From Petrolisthes cinctipes (taxonomy: Eukaryota > Arthropoda > Malacostraca > Decapoda > Porcellanidae): a stretch of DNA of 64,000 nt. The stretch spans positions 1-64,000 of the forward strand of contig JAWQEG010002443.1 of the NCBI GenBank assembly GCA_033782935.1, read 5' to 3'. Below the pieces are notes generated by a model. That model saw only the letters and a list, made by a program, of their open reading frames with translations. It had not been told where the DNA came from and searched no databases. Shown here piece after piece: positions 12,120 through 23,519 of the stretch. Both the position numbers and the translations under genes were made by a program. Within the stretch, counting starts at the first letter, position 1. Each line of letters starts with the position of its first letter.

Positions 12120-12535
12120 TGGCTATTAACATATGGAAACATGTTCAAATCGTTAAGAAATAAAGTGACAGCAACTATAAAAGCACCCAGAGAGAACTAC
12201 TTTAAGATTAAACTTTCTGAGAATGCCGGAAATTCAAAAGTAACATGGAAAAGTATTAATTGGCATCCGGGGGAAAAATAAACCGAAATTCCCTACATCT
12301 TTCTGTTTAAAATTTAATACGGATATTATTTCTGGAGACTATAACATTTGCCGAATTATTTAATGACTATTTCAATTATATTAATAGTTCTATTGCAGCC
12401 AGTATCAATGCTTCTGAAACATCTTATTATGCCTATTTATCTAACCCTGTCCTTTTTCCTTTTGATTTGTGACCCACCACAGAAGATAAATCTATAATAA
12501 TAAACTTGAAAACATCATCTCCAGGTGTAAGGGGA
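12120..12535 (+). mobile_element. LINE fragment, pre-RT region (LINE B)
   Basis: Joining frames gives the segment found just before RT in many LINEs: LRNKVTATIKAPRENYFKIK, then NSKVTWKSIN, AELFNDYFNYI and a PTTEDK..IINLKTSSPG block leading into the first RT motif. It is interrupted by several stops and frameshifts and ends before any RT catalytic motif. It is a small dead fragment. Confidence 0.65.
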
Positions 12536-12539
12536 TTCT

Positions 12540-13500
12540 ATAAATAGCCTATGCTTGTATATATTAATTGCTGAACAGCAATTGGGTATTTTCCTATGGT
12601 ACGAGGCCGACTGGAATCCATGAGTCGAGCCTGTTTGAGTTGTAAACCATCCCTGTCAAATACACATGCGCACGGTGGTATGAATTTTACCTCCTACTAG
12701 GAGCAGGTGAGATAGTCACTTTGCTGTCATTCCTGGTCAAGTGAACATTCTCCTGTCCCATCATAAGTAGCCTACCTCCGTGTTGCAGTAATTGACTAGC
12801 GAATTGTAAAAGAGTTTACCTTGAAGAGATCTGTGCGTTATGTCCAATATGTGGTTACAGCCTGTTTGTGTGGTGTTGTGGTTATGCTGAGCCAGCCTTA
12901 GTGGTGTGACTGTGCCGGTGGTTTGCCTCTTGGAGATGTTCGTCAAGAAAATACCCCTTACATCGTCGTCAACTCACAACATAGAAGATGCCCAACCATA
13001 TTCCAAGATGCTGCGAGTGATGGTGTAGCTGCTCTCTCCTGATAGTGACGTGTATAAATAAGGTGTCGTCATCTTGTGGGGCAGAAGAGAAGCTACGGTA
13101 CCAACATCACCACCAAGCTCCACTGTCTCATGTAGTTTGTATGTGTGTGTGTAACTCCTCTTGTCTCCTGTATAGTGTAAGGTGTGGGTCATCTAGTGGG
13201 ACAGAAGAGAAGCTACGGTACCAACATCACCACCAAGCTCCACTGTATCATCTGGTGAGACACCCAATAATCTCGGGGCCTTCCAAGAGTCACGGGCTAC
13301 TGACACCCTACAGTCCCGAGGTTGAGGTATAAAAATAAATAGAAATAAAAATCAACCATATATAACTCCAGACTGGTAGAAACTATTATAATGGAAGGAA
13401 AGATTTACTACATGAATATATAAGTGAGCTTTATTTTGTCACCAGTTACAGTAAGTCCTCATTATACATTGAGGTTATTGGGTCTTGGTTTATGCCATGT
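12540..13500. other. no gene; 65-bp direct duplication
   Basis: Segments 13078-13126 and 13198-13246 are near-identical (CAGAAGAGAAGCTACGGTAC then CAACATCACCACCAAGCTCC). No protein family or RNA gene is recognised in the rest. Confidence 0.5.
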
Positions 13501-13501
13501 A

Positions 13502-13668
13502 CACTCGCAATCCAAAATATGTATCCAGACTTGCTTCGAATAGCCTGATCGAGTATTAAGCGAGTTCAGGCAAATATAAAAATGGATAAGCGTTGTAATT
13601 GGTTCACTACTGTGTCAAATGATTCGAAACTTCAACAAGACCTGGATACATATTTTGGATTGCGAGTG
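13502..13668. mobile_element. TA-flanked MITE, family F5
   Basis: Ends CACTCGCAATCCAAAATATG and the exact inverse (CATATTTTGGATTGCGAGTG) bound a 167-bp element between TA dinucleotides. The copy at 26228-26395 shares its interior (CTTGCTTCGAATAGCCTGAT). Confidence 0.8.
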
Positions 13669-14022
13669 TACAAAATGGTCTTCCAACAATACATATTATT
13701 ACCTTTAATCTGATTTCTATGGCAATCTTGACCCTTCAGTCCAATATCCTAATGTATAAAAACTACTCCCACATTATTTCCAGTCCCCTCTCTGCTTTCT
13801 TTCTCATTCATTCTCTTTTCTTTGCATGCACTATTCCATTAAGGTTTGATCTCATATTTTGGACTTCAAATTTTCTGTGTGCTATAATAATTCTGTGTAA
13901 TTCTATGTAACACTCATTCCATCCCTCTGTTTCTCTCTGAATCCCTTTATCCTCCCCCCTCCACCTCTCTCAAACACTTCATTCCTGTCTCTAACTCTAT
14001 GTATTTCGTTATCATCCTCCCT

Positions 14023-14027
<5 letters not shown>

Positions 14028-14070
<43 letters not shown>
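14028..14070. repeat. (CT)n microsatellite next to the inhibitor stop codon
   Basis: About 40 bases of CT lie immediately 3' of the minus-strand TAA, so this tract falls at the start of the transcript's 3' UTR as (GA)n. Confidence 0.9.
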
Positions 14071-14071
<1 letters not shown>

Positions 14072-14074
<3 letters not shown>

Positions 14075-14828
14075 CTCCTGGATTCTCTGGTCGTTACTGA
14101 GACACAACTTAGCGGTACACACAGCCCTTCCATCAGAACAATGACAGGTGTTACAATTATCATTCCATGATGCTGTTCCCTCACAATCTGGGGTCCCATC
14201 ATACAGTGTCAAGTCTGGAAGCAGCAAAGGGAACACTGAGTGAAGGGGGCAGTTATACAGTGTTGGAATATCACGAGCAACTCATTTCCTAAACACAATT
14301 AAGATTACTTACATATACGTACAGTCGCAGTCAATAATAATCATCCACATATGGGTATCCCAAACAATTTACTGTCTAATGCGTTCACGTTCACATATGA
14401 TGTTATTGTTTTAAGTAGTGCGTAGCTGCTTGTATTAAATTAAAAGATGGTAGATAACCTATTTATTGGAAAGTTTATCAACCAAGAAACAGAGGGAAGC
14501 TGTCAAACTCTTACGTGAGTTACCCCTATATGGATGATTATATTTGACCGCGACTGTACATACACATAGGCATTTACATGCATATTTACATTTTGATTTC
14601 TTAAAAATACCTAAACCTATACATTTCCATGCATATAATATACATTTAGATTATTTTCATATACATAAAGATATACATTATTTACCTGAAGGACATCCCC
14701 TGCGAGTACAGACACCCTTTCCCTTGACACACCTACACCAGTTACACGCCTCCCTCCAACGACCCTCCTCACCCTGGCACTCAGCTTCGGCCTCAGCTAC
14801 GTCATGGAGAACCACGGCTGATAGGAGA

Positions 14829-14862
<34 letters not shown>

Positions 14863-16654
14863 TGATGATGATAATAATAATGATAATAACAATAATGATG
14901 ATGATAATAATAATGATAATAACAATAATAATAATGATAATAACAATAATAATAATGATAATAACAATAATAATAATGATAATAACAATAATAATAATGA
15001 TAATAACAATAATAATAACAATGATATTAATTATAATGATAATGATAATAATTATAATATTATAATAACAATAATAATGATAGTATTAGTAGTGTTTAAT
15101 GATGTTTTTACTGTAGATAATAAGTATACTGTGGTAACTTACAACAGGCTTTCTTGGTACAGACACCGACTCCATTGGCACATCTACAGCGATTACAATC
15201 ATCCATCCACGTCGAGTTGGGTTCACAAGGTGTCTCTCTCTTCCCTCCTGAAATGTACACCGAATTGATGATGTCTTTTGTTTGGAGAGTGAAAATGACA
15301 CGTCAGCAAGTACAGTCACTCATACAAATTAAGACCCCCCCCCCCCAAAGGCCAGTCACTTTCTTATTATACGTCTGATATCGGTTTTGGCAACATTGTA
15401 CAGCCACAATCAAATATCCACCGACACTTTCCTTCCACCGTACAAATAAATCAGTATCATTTCAAACTATAATCATACAACACTTTACGTTAACTCAACC
15501 CCCTCAATTATTATTATGAGGTGCTGCAAAATCATACACGTGTTGTTCTTTATTACCAAAATATTTACTACGAAAGAATGAAAGTGTCGGCGGATATTTG
15601 ATTGTGGCTGTACAATGTTTCCTGAACCGATATCACACGAGTTAAGAGGTGTCTTGTCTGGGGTCTCTACTTTTATGAGTGACTGTCACTGTACTTTCTG
15701 GTGAATCGTTATAGATCTAGTGACACTTGGTAACCGCAGATCCAGTTACACTGTCTGGTAATTATAGGTTTAGTGTAACATTAAATCTTAATGGTAATTA
15801 CATGTCTAGTGTGACACTTATCACTGAATAGACAATAAATCTGGTGACACTTTTTGGTCATTCTTTCCATTATGACACTGAAGCTACATACACACACAAT
15901 ACAATAGGCCTATATATTAAGGGAGAAGTTTTGTTTTGGTAATTCTGGAGCAACTGAATCCTCCAAACTAATCCAAGCAACAGACCACCATTAATTTTGC
16001 TCTTCTGGTCCTGTTTCCTAGCATACTTTGGAGGAATCAAGGCACTCCAATATAAATCTGGAGAAACTGCATCCTCCAAACTATTCCAAGCAACAGACCA
16101 CCATTAATTCTGCTCTTCTGGTCCTGTTTCCTAGCATACTTTGGAGGAATCAAGGCACTCCAATGTACCAATGTACGTTTTGACACTTACTGGAACTGGT
16201 AAACACAGACAAATAAACACTTAAAGAAACTAGTAAACACAAACAAATAAACACTTAATGAAACTAGTAAACACAAACAAATAAACACTTACAAGTTCTA
16301 ATAAACACAGACAAATAAACACTTACACGTACTGATAAACACAAGTTTCTTAACACTTATATGAACTAGTAAACACAGACCAATAAACATTTACTAGTAT
16401 TAATAAACACAGACCAATAAACAATTACTGGTACTAGTAAACACAGACCAATAAACATTTACTATTACTAGTAAACACAGACCAATAAACATTTACTGTT
16501 ACTATAGTCTGTTCGACATAATATAAATACCTTACATGCGCACGTGCATGTGATGAAGTGTGTGTGCATGGCTGAGGAATTCCTCGGCCATGTGTGTGTG
16601 TCATGGTGAGTTCCCTTCCTCCCCATACTCTGTTATTCCCTCCCTCCTTCCCAT

Positions 16655-16721
<67 letters not shown>

Positions 16722-17046
16722 TTATTTTACATATACATCCCCTCGTAAAGTGAGATAGATAGAAAGCTTGATGTAGATATCAAACAGTAGATATATATTA
16801 TATTATATTAAACAATGCATTTATATTTACAATAAATGTTTCTCATAATTTCTTTTTCCGTATATCTTCATTCAAACTGTCGATAGAGAATATACCTTAT
16901 ATGCACGGGTGCGTGCGAGGGCGCGCGCGTGTTTGTAAGAGTATGTGTGTTAATGTTGGAATGATGGACGGGAAATTGTAAATCCGGTCTTCAATAATTA
17001 TCAAATAAAACATCAATTTTGTGTGTTACTAAAAAACACACGCAGA

Positions 17047-17084
<38 letters not shown>

Positions 17085-18268
17085 ATCTCTGGAGATATTA
17101 ACCTCCTTGGGGATAATCCTCCAAATGTCATTTGAGGCGAGGGCAAGGTTAAGACAGACTTAACCTTGGGCTAGGGATGGAAAATATGGATTTCTCATCG
17201 CCAGTTTATGTGAAACAGATTTACATGAACTAGTAAACACTGACCAATCAACAATTACTGGTACTAATAAACACGGACCAATCAACAATTACTGGTACTA
17301 ATAAACACAGACCAATCAACAATTACTGGTACTAATAAACACAGACCAATCAACAATTACTGGTACTAATAAACACGGACCAATCAACAATTACTGGTAC
17401 TAATAAACACAGACCAATCAACAATTACTGGTACTAGTAAACACTGACCAATCAACAATTACTGGTACTAATAAACACTGACCAATCAACAATTACTGGT
17501 ACTAATAAACACAGACCAATCAACAATTACTGGTACTAATAAACACAGACCAATCAACAATTACTGGTACTAATAAACACAGACCAATTATTACTTACTG
17601 GTACTAATAAACACAGACCAATCAACAATTACTGGTACTAATAAACACGGACCAATCAACAATTACTGGTACTAATAAACACAGACCAATCAACAATTAC
17701 TGGTACTAATAAACACAGACCAATTATTACTTACTGGTGGCACAGAGTTTCAAGGTACAGACTCCCACGCCCGTCTCAGTACAGAAGCAGGTGTTACAGT
17801 CTTGTTTCCAGCTGGTTCCAGGCACACACGACCCTGCAAAATTATAATAACAATAATAAAATAAATGAGATAAGAAGACAAAATAATAATAAATAATAAC
17901 AAATACCGGTAATATTAAAAAAAGTAGTAAAAATATATAAAATTAAATAAATAACCTATAACTTCCCTGGCAACAGCATCAGTACTAAAGAACATTCAGT
18001 TTGGATAAATTAAAAGCCTTCAAGTATTTAGCCGACGAGGTCATGAATCCTTACCCACTCTTTATCCTTATATACCTTATTGTGATTGGGAAATATTCGG
18101 TCATAATTACCACACACACAAACATACACACACAAATGGAACAAATTACCAGAAGAAGTGGGGTGTGTCAAAAACATACATAACTTTAAAAAAAATATGA
18201 TAATTGTGATTTAAAATACGGGATATTACGAGTTTGACTCAATCCTGTAAAGATACAAATAGGTAAGA

Positions 18269-18303
<35 letters not shown>

Positions 18304-18911
18304 GGAAAAAATGTAGTGAAAATCTCTAAAATTAATCCCTGCAACACACGAGAGAAACAGTTAAGGGGGCAGTATACTTTTAGTACAGCCACAATCAAAT
18401 ATTCACCAACACTTTCCTTCCATCGTGGTAAATATCTTGGTAATAATGAACAACACGTGTATGATTTTGCAGCACCTCGTAATGATAATTGAGGGGGTTA
18501 AGTTGACGTAAGGTGTTGTTGTATTTATATTTGATATGATACTGATTTATTTGCACGATAGAAGGACAGTGTCAGCCACAATCAAATATCCACCAAAATT
18601 TTCCTTCCATCGTGCCAGGAAATCAGTATTATAGTCACGAGCACTAATAAGTATCCAGGTGTGCTTCGAATACCTAGATATAGTAAATAAATGCTCAATA
18701 AGATCTCCATTGGAATCATACATGTGTTGTTTTTTAATACCAAGATGATTATTATGACGGAAAGAGAATATTGGTGGATATTTGATAGCAGCTGTACCAA
18801 ATACAAGTCAAAAAGGTACAGCCACAATCAAATATCCACCGACACTTTCCTTCCATCGTAGTAAATATCTTGGTAATAAAGAACAATACGTGTATGGTTT
18901 TACAGCACCTC

Positions 18912-18944
<33 letters not shown>

Positions 18945-19319
18945 TTCACCAACACTTTCCTTACATCGTGATAAATACCTTGATATTAAAGAACAACACG
19001 TGTATGGTTTTACAGCACCTCATATTAATAATAATAATAATAATAATAATATTCACCAACACTTTCCTTCCATCGTGATAAATAATATCTTGGTAATAAA
19101 GAACAACACGTGTATGGTTCTGCAGCATTTCATAATAATAATTGAGGGAGTTGAGTTGAGGTAAGGTGTTGTATGATTATATTTTGATATGATACTGATT
19201 TATTTGCACGATGAAAGGAAAGTGTCAGTGGATATTTGATTGTGGCTGTACATACCTTGGGCCGCAGCCATTCCCAACACAGCCATCAGCACCAAGAGGA
19301 TAACAGGAGTGGGTTTCAT
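14072..19319 (-). CDS. four-domain pacifastin-like serine protease inhibitor precursor
   Basis: Five exons on the minus strand: 19256-19319, 17735-17833, 15143-15247, 14686-14796 and 14072-14187. Together they make 495 nt, 164 residues plus TAA. Every junction is GT-AG and phase 1. Exon 1 encodes a signal peptide beginning MKPTPVILLVLMAVLG and ending AAAQ, so the product should be secreted. Each later exon encodes one pacifastin light-chain domain with the six-Cys pattern C-x9-C-N-x-C-x-C-xn-G-x-C-T-x3-C (for example DCNTCFC, DCNRCRC, ACNWCRC, NCNTCHC). By analogy with locust SGCI/SGTI, the residue after the Thr of CTxxxC is P1: Leu (CTLKLC), Lys (CTKKAC), Arg (CTRRGC) and Ala (CTAKLC). That predicts inhibitors of chymotrypsin-, trypsin- and elastase-like enzymes, plausibly in haemolymph defence such as prophenoloxidase control. 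The family and motifs are clear; the specificities are inference. Confidence 0.9.
14322..14556. mobile_element. TA-flanked MITE, family F4, in intron 4 of the inhibitor gene
   Basis: Inverted ends CAGTCGCAGTCAATAATAAT and CAGTCGCGGTCAAATATAAT bound the element, with TA on both sides. This is the undivided version of the 10944-11256 copy. Confidence 0.8.
14829..15060. repeat. (AAT)n/(GATAATAAC)n microsatellite in intron 3
   Basis: ATA repeats with an 18-base higher-order unit (AATAATAATGATAATAAC) repeated several times. Translated frames here are artefacts. Confidence 0.9.
15401..15610. mobile_element. TA-flanked MITE, family F2, in intron 2
   Basis: Left end CAGCCACAATCAAATATCCA and its inverted copy at the right bound 210 bp flanked by TA. 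Relatives: 18386-18570, 18573-18794, 18819-19248 and 35322-35531. Confidence 0.85.
15915..16180. mobile_element. family F7 MITE with duplicated half
   Basis: Contains two successive copies of GCATCCTCCAAACT or GAATCCTCCAAACT arms followed by CTGGTCCTGTTTCCTAGCAT and GGAGGAATCAAGGCACTCCA. The second half is a direct duplication of about 120 bp. Confidence 0.6.
16190..16510. repeat. degenerate ~34-bp tandem repeat (AAACACAGACAAATAAACAC)
   Basis: Nine or so imperfect units with AAACACAGACCAATAAACA and a variable CTAGTA linker. Related to the more regular array at 17222-17730. Confidence 0.8.
16655..17093. repeat. (CT)n tracts and AT-rich spacer in intron 2
   Basis: CT microsatellites at about 16659-16716 and 17049-17093, with AT-rich DNA between and a short CG-alternating run (GCGCGCGCG) at 16921. 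Confidence 0.85.
17222..17730. repeat. 34-bp satellite, about 15 copies
   Basis: Unit CAATCAACAATTACTGGTAC followed by TAATAAACACAGAC, with period 34 measured directly. It ends five bases before the 3' boundary of inhibitor exon 2, so it fills the start of intron 2. Confidence 0.92.
18386..19248. mobile_element. cluster of three F2 MITEs in intron 1, the last internally amplified
   Basis: Copies at 18386-18570 (right end lost), 18573-18794 and 18819-19248. The third is about twice normal length because an inner block (CACCAACACTTTCCTTCCATCGTG, about AAATA, GAACAACACGTGTATGG) plus (AAT)n occurs three times. Its right end abuts the first 5' splice site of the inhibitor gene. Confidence 0.8.
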
Positions 19320-19371
19320 CTTGGTTGGTGGAATGGGTTTCTGTATCTTGGTTGGAGTTGTCTTTGTGTAT

Positions 19372-19378
19372 TATATAA
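19372..19378 (-). promoter_or_regulatory. TATA box of the pacifastin-like gene
   Basis: Minus-strand TATATAA lies 53 bases upstream of the inhibitor ATG. This allows a start site about 30 bases downstream (near 19345) and a 5' UTR of about 26 bases. Assigned by position; no initiator test was possible. Confidence 0.6.
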
Positions 19379-19923
19379 CGTGCTGAACTCGAGGTATAAG
19401 AGGAATGAGTACCACCTGTGTTGTGAAGTATTCATCCAGGCACCTGTATTTTTATTCAAGGCCCTTGGTTGAGATGTAATAGTTACCAGATATCTCCTTT
19501 CCCTGTGTCACTGTCCTGCTGGTAAATGCAAAATACTCACTTGTCAGTCAAATCTATATTAAAATTTTGATGAAAACAAATATTTGGTACACGTAAGATA
19601 TTTGTACTATTTTATATCTCAGTGAATTGTATCAGTTGCAGTATAGGTATAATATAATGGAAACTTAAATATTTACATGGAAACGCGTCTCTCCACCAAT
19701 CAGAAAAGAGGACAACCCATGACGTCAGCAAGTGAACCAATCCGAGGGCGGGAAAGAGAGGGTAGGAAAGAGAGGGTGGAGTGGTGTTGACTGGAATGAC
19801 TTAACAGTCTGGCTACGGGAAAACCAACCATTCACCTCTACTTGTCCGACTCTCTTTGTTTGATCGGTACAGCACTTTACAGCCAAGGGACATTTACAAC
19901 GATTCACTGCACATGTATGTAAA

Positions 19924-20080
19924 TGCGCACTCTGTCTGTCTGTCTGTCTAAACAAATTCTAGTGTTAAATGATAGTTATTGATAATCACAGTCCATAATG
20001 CGTACTCTGTCTGTCTGTCTGTCTGTCTGTCTAAACAAATTCTAGTGTTAAATGATAGTTATTGATAATCACAGTCCAGG
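19924..20080. repeat. direct duplication with (CTGT)n
   Basis: Two copies of a ~70-base unit: GCGCACTCTG/GCGTACTCTG, CTGT repeats, then TAAACAAATTCTAGTGTTAA and ATAGTTATTGATAATCACAG. Confidence 0.85.
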
Positions 20081-20488
20081 TTTCTTTCTGTAGAAACTAC
20101 AAAAATTCGATCCAGATGTCTGAATCCTGAGTGATGAACCAGAGAGTAAATTTGTTGTGTCCATACAAACTTTATTAGGGAATATTTAAAAAAAAAAGGT
20201 GTTAACAAACATTAACAATTATTATATTATAGGTAACAGAAAAATAAAGACAAGCTCTAAATTGGCGAGTGGTGTGACGTAGACAATCATAATGAATAAA
20301 TAAATAAATAGCTTCCCGGTAGCATGACATACGAATGTGGTAACAATGGAGAGTGTGGCAATGATGACACACGGCCAACGAGTAAATAGAGGAAGCAACA
20401 CAAGTCTCGTCTATTTCGGGGAAGTGAGTCGTTGTGTCCAGAGGTGGCCAGTATTCGGGAAACGCAAATATTGTCACGAACGACATGG

Positions 20489-20674
20489 CCTCAGTGGGGT
20501 TTTCCTCCATCCTCTATAGCCTCAGTAGGGTTTTCCTCCATCCTCTATAGCCTCAGTTGAGTTTTCCTCCTTCTTCTATAGCCTTAGTTGGGTTTTCCTC
20601 CTTCCTCTATAGCCTCAGTTGGGTTTTCCTCCATCCTCTATAGCCTCAGTTGGGTTTTCCTCCTTGCTCTATAG
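20489..20674. repeat. 31-bp tandem repeat, six copies
   Basis: Unit CCTCAGTTGGGTTTTCCTCC followed by ATCCTCTATAG, six head-to-tail copies with few substitutions. Confidence 0.92.
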
Positions 20675-20706
20675 GTACATACAGTTGGACACATGAATGG
20701 TTGGTA

Positions 20707-20869
20707 CAGTCGGCGGCAAAAGTCCTGGTGCCTCACCTGCTTCACCGAAACATGCAGTGTTCATGGACTCGAGAAATACTCACGTTTTATTCACCTAATA
20801 ATCTCGAGTCTATGAACATCACGTGCCTCGGTGAAGCAAGTGAGGCGACAGGACTTTTGCCGCCGACTG
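20707..20869. mobile_element. TA-flanked MITE, family F3
   Basis: Ends CAGTCGGCGGCAAAAGTCCT, exactly inverted at the right, with about 40-base arms extending to GCTTCACCGA. TA flanks both sides. 163 bp, non-coding. Confidence 0.85.
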
Positions 20870-20934
20870 TACAGCCCAAGTGAAAGATGGTCAATTTCTC
20901 CCAATATAAAGTTCCTTAGTGCCAAATAGGAGAC

Positions 20935-21112
20935 ATCAGGGGCAGAAGTCAGTATTGAGGATGGTAATAAAAAGCAACTACCTCATAATAGACACTGGTT
21001 AGGTTAGGTTAGGTGGGTTAGATTAGGTTGGTAAATAGGAGGGGCAGAAGTCAGTATTGAGGATGGTAATAAAAAGCAACTACCTGATAATAGACACTGG
21101 TTACTCAAATGG
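20935..21112. repeat. duplicated 65-bp block around an interstitial TTAGG tract
   Basis: GGGGCAGAAGTCAGTATTGA and the following 45 bases occur twice (about 20938 and 21043). Between them is GGTTAGGTTAGGTTAGGT, four units of the arthropod telomere repeat. Confidence 0.85.
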
Positions 21113-21159
21113 GACAAATATGTTTCACCTGGGCTGTACCACCCATTCATCTGAAGCAA

Positions 21160-21440
21160 CTGAATGAATCCTCCTAACTATTCCAAGCAACAGAACACCA
21201 TTATTTTTGTTCTTCTGGTCCAGTTTCCTAGCATACTTTGGAGGAATCAAGGCACTCCAATGTACCAAAAACGAATTACTACCTTAAGGTGGAAATTTTA
21301 TGTTGGCAAATTTGGAGCTACTGAATTCTCCAAACTATTCCATGCAACAGAACACCATTATTTTTGCTCTTCTGGTCCTGTTTCCTAGCATACTTTGGAG
21401 GAATCAAGGCACTCCAATGTACCAAAAACGAATTACTACC
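21160..21440. mobile_element. family F7 MITE, tandemly duplicated
   Basis: Two units each with CCTAGCATACTTTGGAGGAA, TCAAGGCACTCCAATGTACC and AAAAACGAATTACTACCT, and the partner arm TCCTCCTAACTATTCCAAGC or TTCTCCAAACTATTCC. Confidence 0.65.
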
Positions 21441-21534
21441 TGAAAGCATGTACAGAATAAAGACCTGGGTCTGCTAACTAACTAATCTTCCGTTTACGAA
21501 TTCCTGAGGCCGACTGTACAGGTCATGGAGGTAG

Positions 21535-22290
21535 AATAGTAATAGGGGGACAGGCTTGGGGGGGTTTAGGGGTGTGTGGGTTTTTTTGGGGTGGTCGAGG
21601 GGGGGGGGGGTTTGTGGGGGTGCGAGAGTAGAGGGACAGGCTTGGGGTGGGTAGAAAGCCTGTCCCTTATTCCCGCACCCCCCTAACCCCCCCAAGCCTG
21701 TCCCTCTACTCCCGCACCCCCCCCCCAAGCCTGTCCCCCTATTCCCGCACCCCCTTAAACATGTACAGAATAAAAAACCCTGCTAACTAACTAATGTTCT
21801 GTGTAGGAATTCCTGAGGCCGACTGTACAGGTATATTTAGAGGGTGTGTAATTACTGAGGCTGACTGTACAGGTATATTTAGAGGGTGTGTAATTACTGA
21901 GGCTGACTGTACAGGTATATTTAGAGGGTGTGTAATTACTGAGGCTTAGGGGGGGGATTTAGGGGGGTTTTGGGGGTGCGGGAATAGGGCGACAGGCTTG
22001 GGTGAGTTTAGGGGGGTGCGGATGTTTTTTGGGGGGTTTTGGAGGGTGCAGGAGTAGGGGGACAGGCTTGGGAGGGTTAGGAGGGTGCTGGGTTTTTTGG
22101 GGGGGTCGGGGGGGTGCAAGAGTAGAGGGGACAGGCTTGATGGGAGGGGGGGTTAGGGGGGTGCAGGGGGTTTTGGGGGTCGGGGGGTTTTGGAAGGATG
22201 CGGGAGTAGGGGGACAGGCTTGATGGGGGGGGTTAGGGGGGTGCGGGAATAGGGGACAGGCTTTCTACCCACCCCAAGCCTGTCCCCCTA
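21535..22290. mobile_element. GC-rich F6 foldback elements, two or more nested copies
   Basis: Repeated blocks GGGTGCGGGAGTAGGGGGAC, AGGCTTGGGG and inverted CCCCAAGCCTGTCCCCCTAT. One right edge reads CCCCCTTAA at 21750-21758. Inside, 21830-21935 is a 42-bp unit (GGTATATTTAGAGGGTGTGT onwards) repeated three times. Confidence 0.6.
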
Positions 22291-22399
22291 TTCCCTCCCT
22301 GTATGTGTGTATTATGGAGAAATCACTATAGTACTCTTCCCTCTCTGTATGTGTGTATTGCCTGCAGTGATGTGGGCAATACTTTAAGGGTTTTGACAC

Positions 22400-22985
22400 C
22401 CCTTCGGCCCCAGCCACTCCCTTTCATTTTTTCTACTGTCCCTCTTTTAATTTTATTTCCTTCCTGCTTGCTGTCACACCTCTCTATCACCTTTTTCTGG
22501 CCCTATATGACCTCACTGTTGTTCCTGCTTGCTGTCATACCTCTCCATCACCTTTTTCTGGCGTTATATGACCTCACTGTTGTTCCTGCTTGCTGTCACA
22601 CCTCTCTATCACCTTTGTCTGGCCCTATATGACCTCACTGTTGTTCCTGCTTGCTGTCACACCTCTCCATCACCTTTTTCTGGCCCTATATGACCTCACT
22701 GTTGTTCCTGCTTGCTGTCTCACCTCTCTATCACCTTTTTCTGGCGTTATATGACCTCACTGTTGTTCCTGCTTGCTGTCACACCTCTCTATCACTTTTT
22801 TTCTGGTGCTATATGACCTCACTGTTGTTCCTGCTTGCTGTCACACCTCTCTATCACCTTTTTCTGGCGTTATATGACCTCACTGTTGTTCCTGCTTGCT
22901 GTCTCACCTCTCTATCACCTTTTCCTGGCGCTATATGACCTCACTGTTGTGGCGCCTAATATCAATCAATCAATCAATCACTATA
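22400..22985 (+). repeat. LINE A 3' UTR with 61-bp unit amplified about eightfold
   Basis: The left flank CTGTCCCTCTTTTAATTTTATTTCC and right flank GTGGCGCCTAATATCAATCA match the 3' end of LINE A (5078-5185). Between them the unit beginning TGTTGTTCCTGCTTGCTGTC is repeated at an exact 61-base period, whereas LINE A has a single copy. It ends with a (CAAT)n tail. Peptide-like repeats across it are artefacts of translation. Confidence 0.88.
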
Positions 22986-23114
22986 GTCCTCCTCCCTCCA
23001 AGTCGCTTACCTGAAATGGAGTCCTAATGGAGGTGATAAAATTGTTGGTGAATTGGTGGCTACTAATTCATCCAAACATTGATACTAAACAAACGTTTTT
23101 CTTTTAAGATAGAA

Positions 23115-23361
23115 CATTTAGGGGGTGTGGGAGTAGCGGACAGGCTTGGGGGGGGGGTGCGGGAATAGGGGGACAGACTTGGGGGAGAGTGGGGAAAGCC
23201 TGTCCCCTATTCCCACACACCCCTAACCCCACCCCCCCCAAGCCTGTCCCCCTACTCCAGCACCCCCGAAAACCCTCCTAAACCCCCCCAAGCCTGTCCC
23301 CCTATTCCCGCACCCCCCTATCCCCCCCCAAGCCTGTCCCCCTACTCCAGCACCCCCTTAA
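23115..23361. mobile_element. GC-rich foldback element, family F6
   Basis: Left edge TTTAGGGGGTGTGGGAGTAG, right edge CTACTCCAGCACCCCCTTAA. Several internal CCCCCCAAGCCTGTCCCCCT repeats. Confidence 0.6.
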
Positions 23362-23519
23362 TTTATTTGACAGAATTTGGAGTATATAGTTGTTTACCAA
23401 TTCATCCATAACATAGAGTTATTTATATAATCATATATTACATAATGAACTATTGCATAATTATGACAAAGCTCCCATATATAGACTCTTTCAAATCAAG
23501 TACAGTTGCCTCCACTAGT

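Noticed and set aside
17222..17730. 34-bp repeat considered as a CRISPR-like or regulatory array
   Set aside because: Direct head-to-tail satellite without spacers, inside an intron.
22303..22938. Repeated hydrophobic peptide resembling a multi-span membrane protein
   Set aside because: The repeat unit is 61 bases and matches a LINE 3' UTR. It is not coding.
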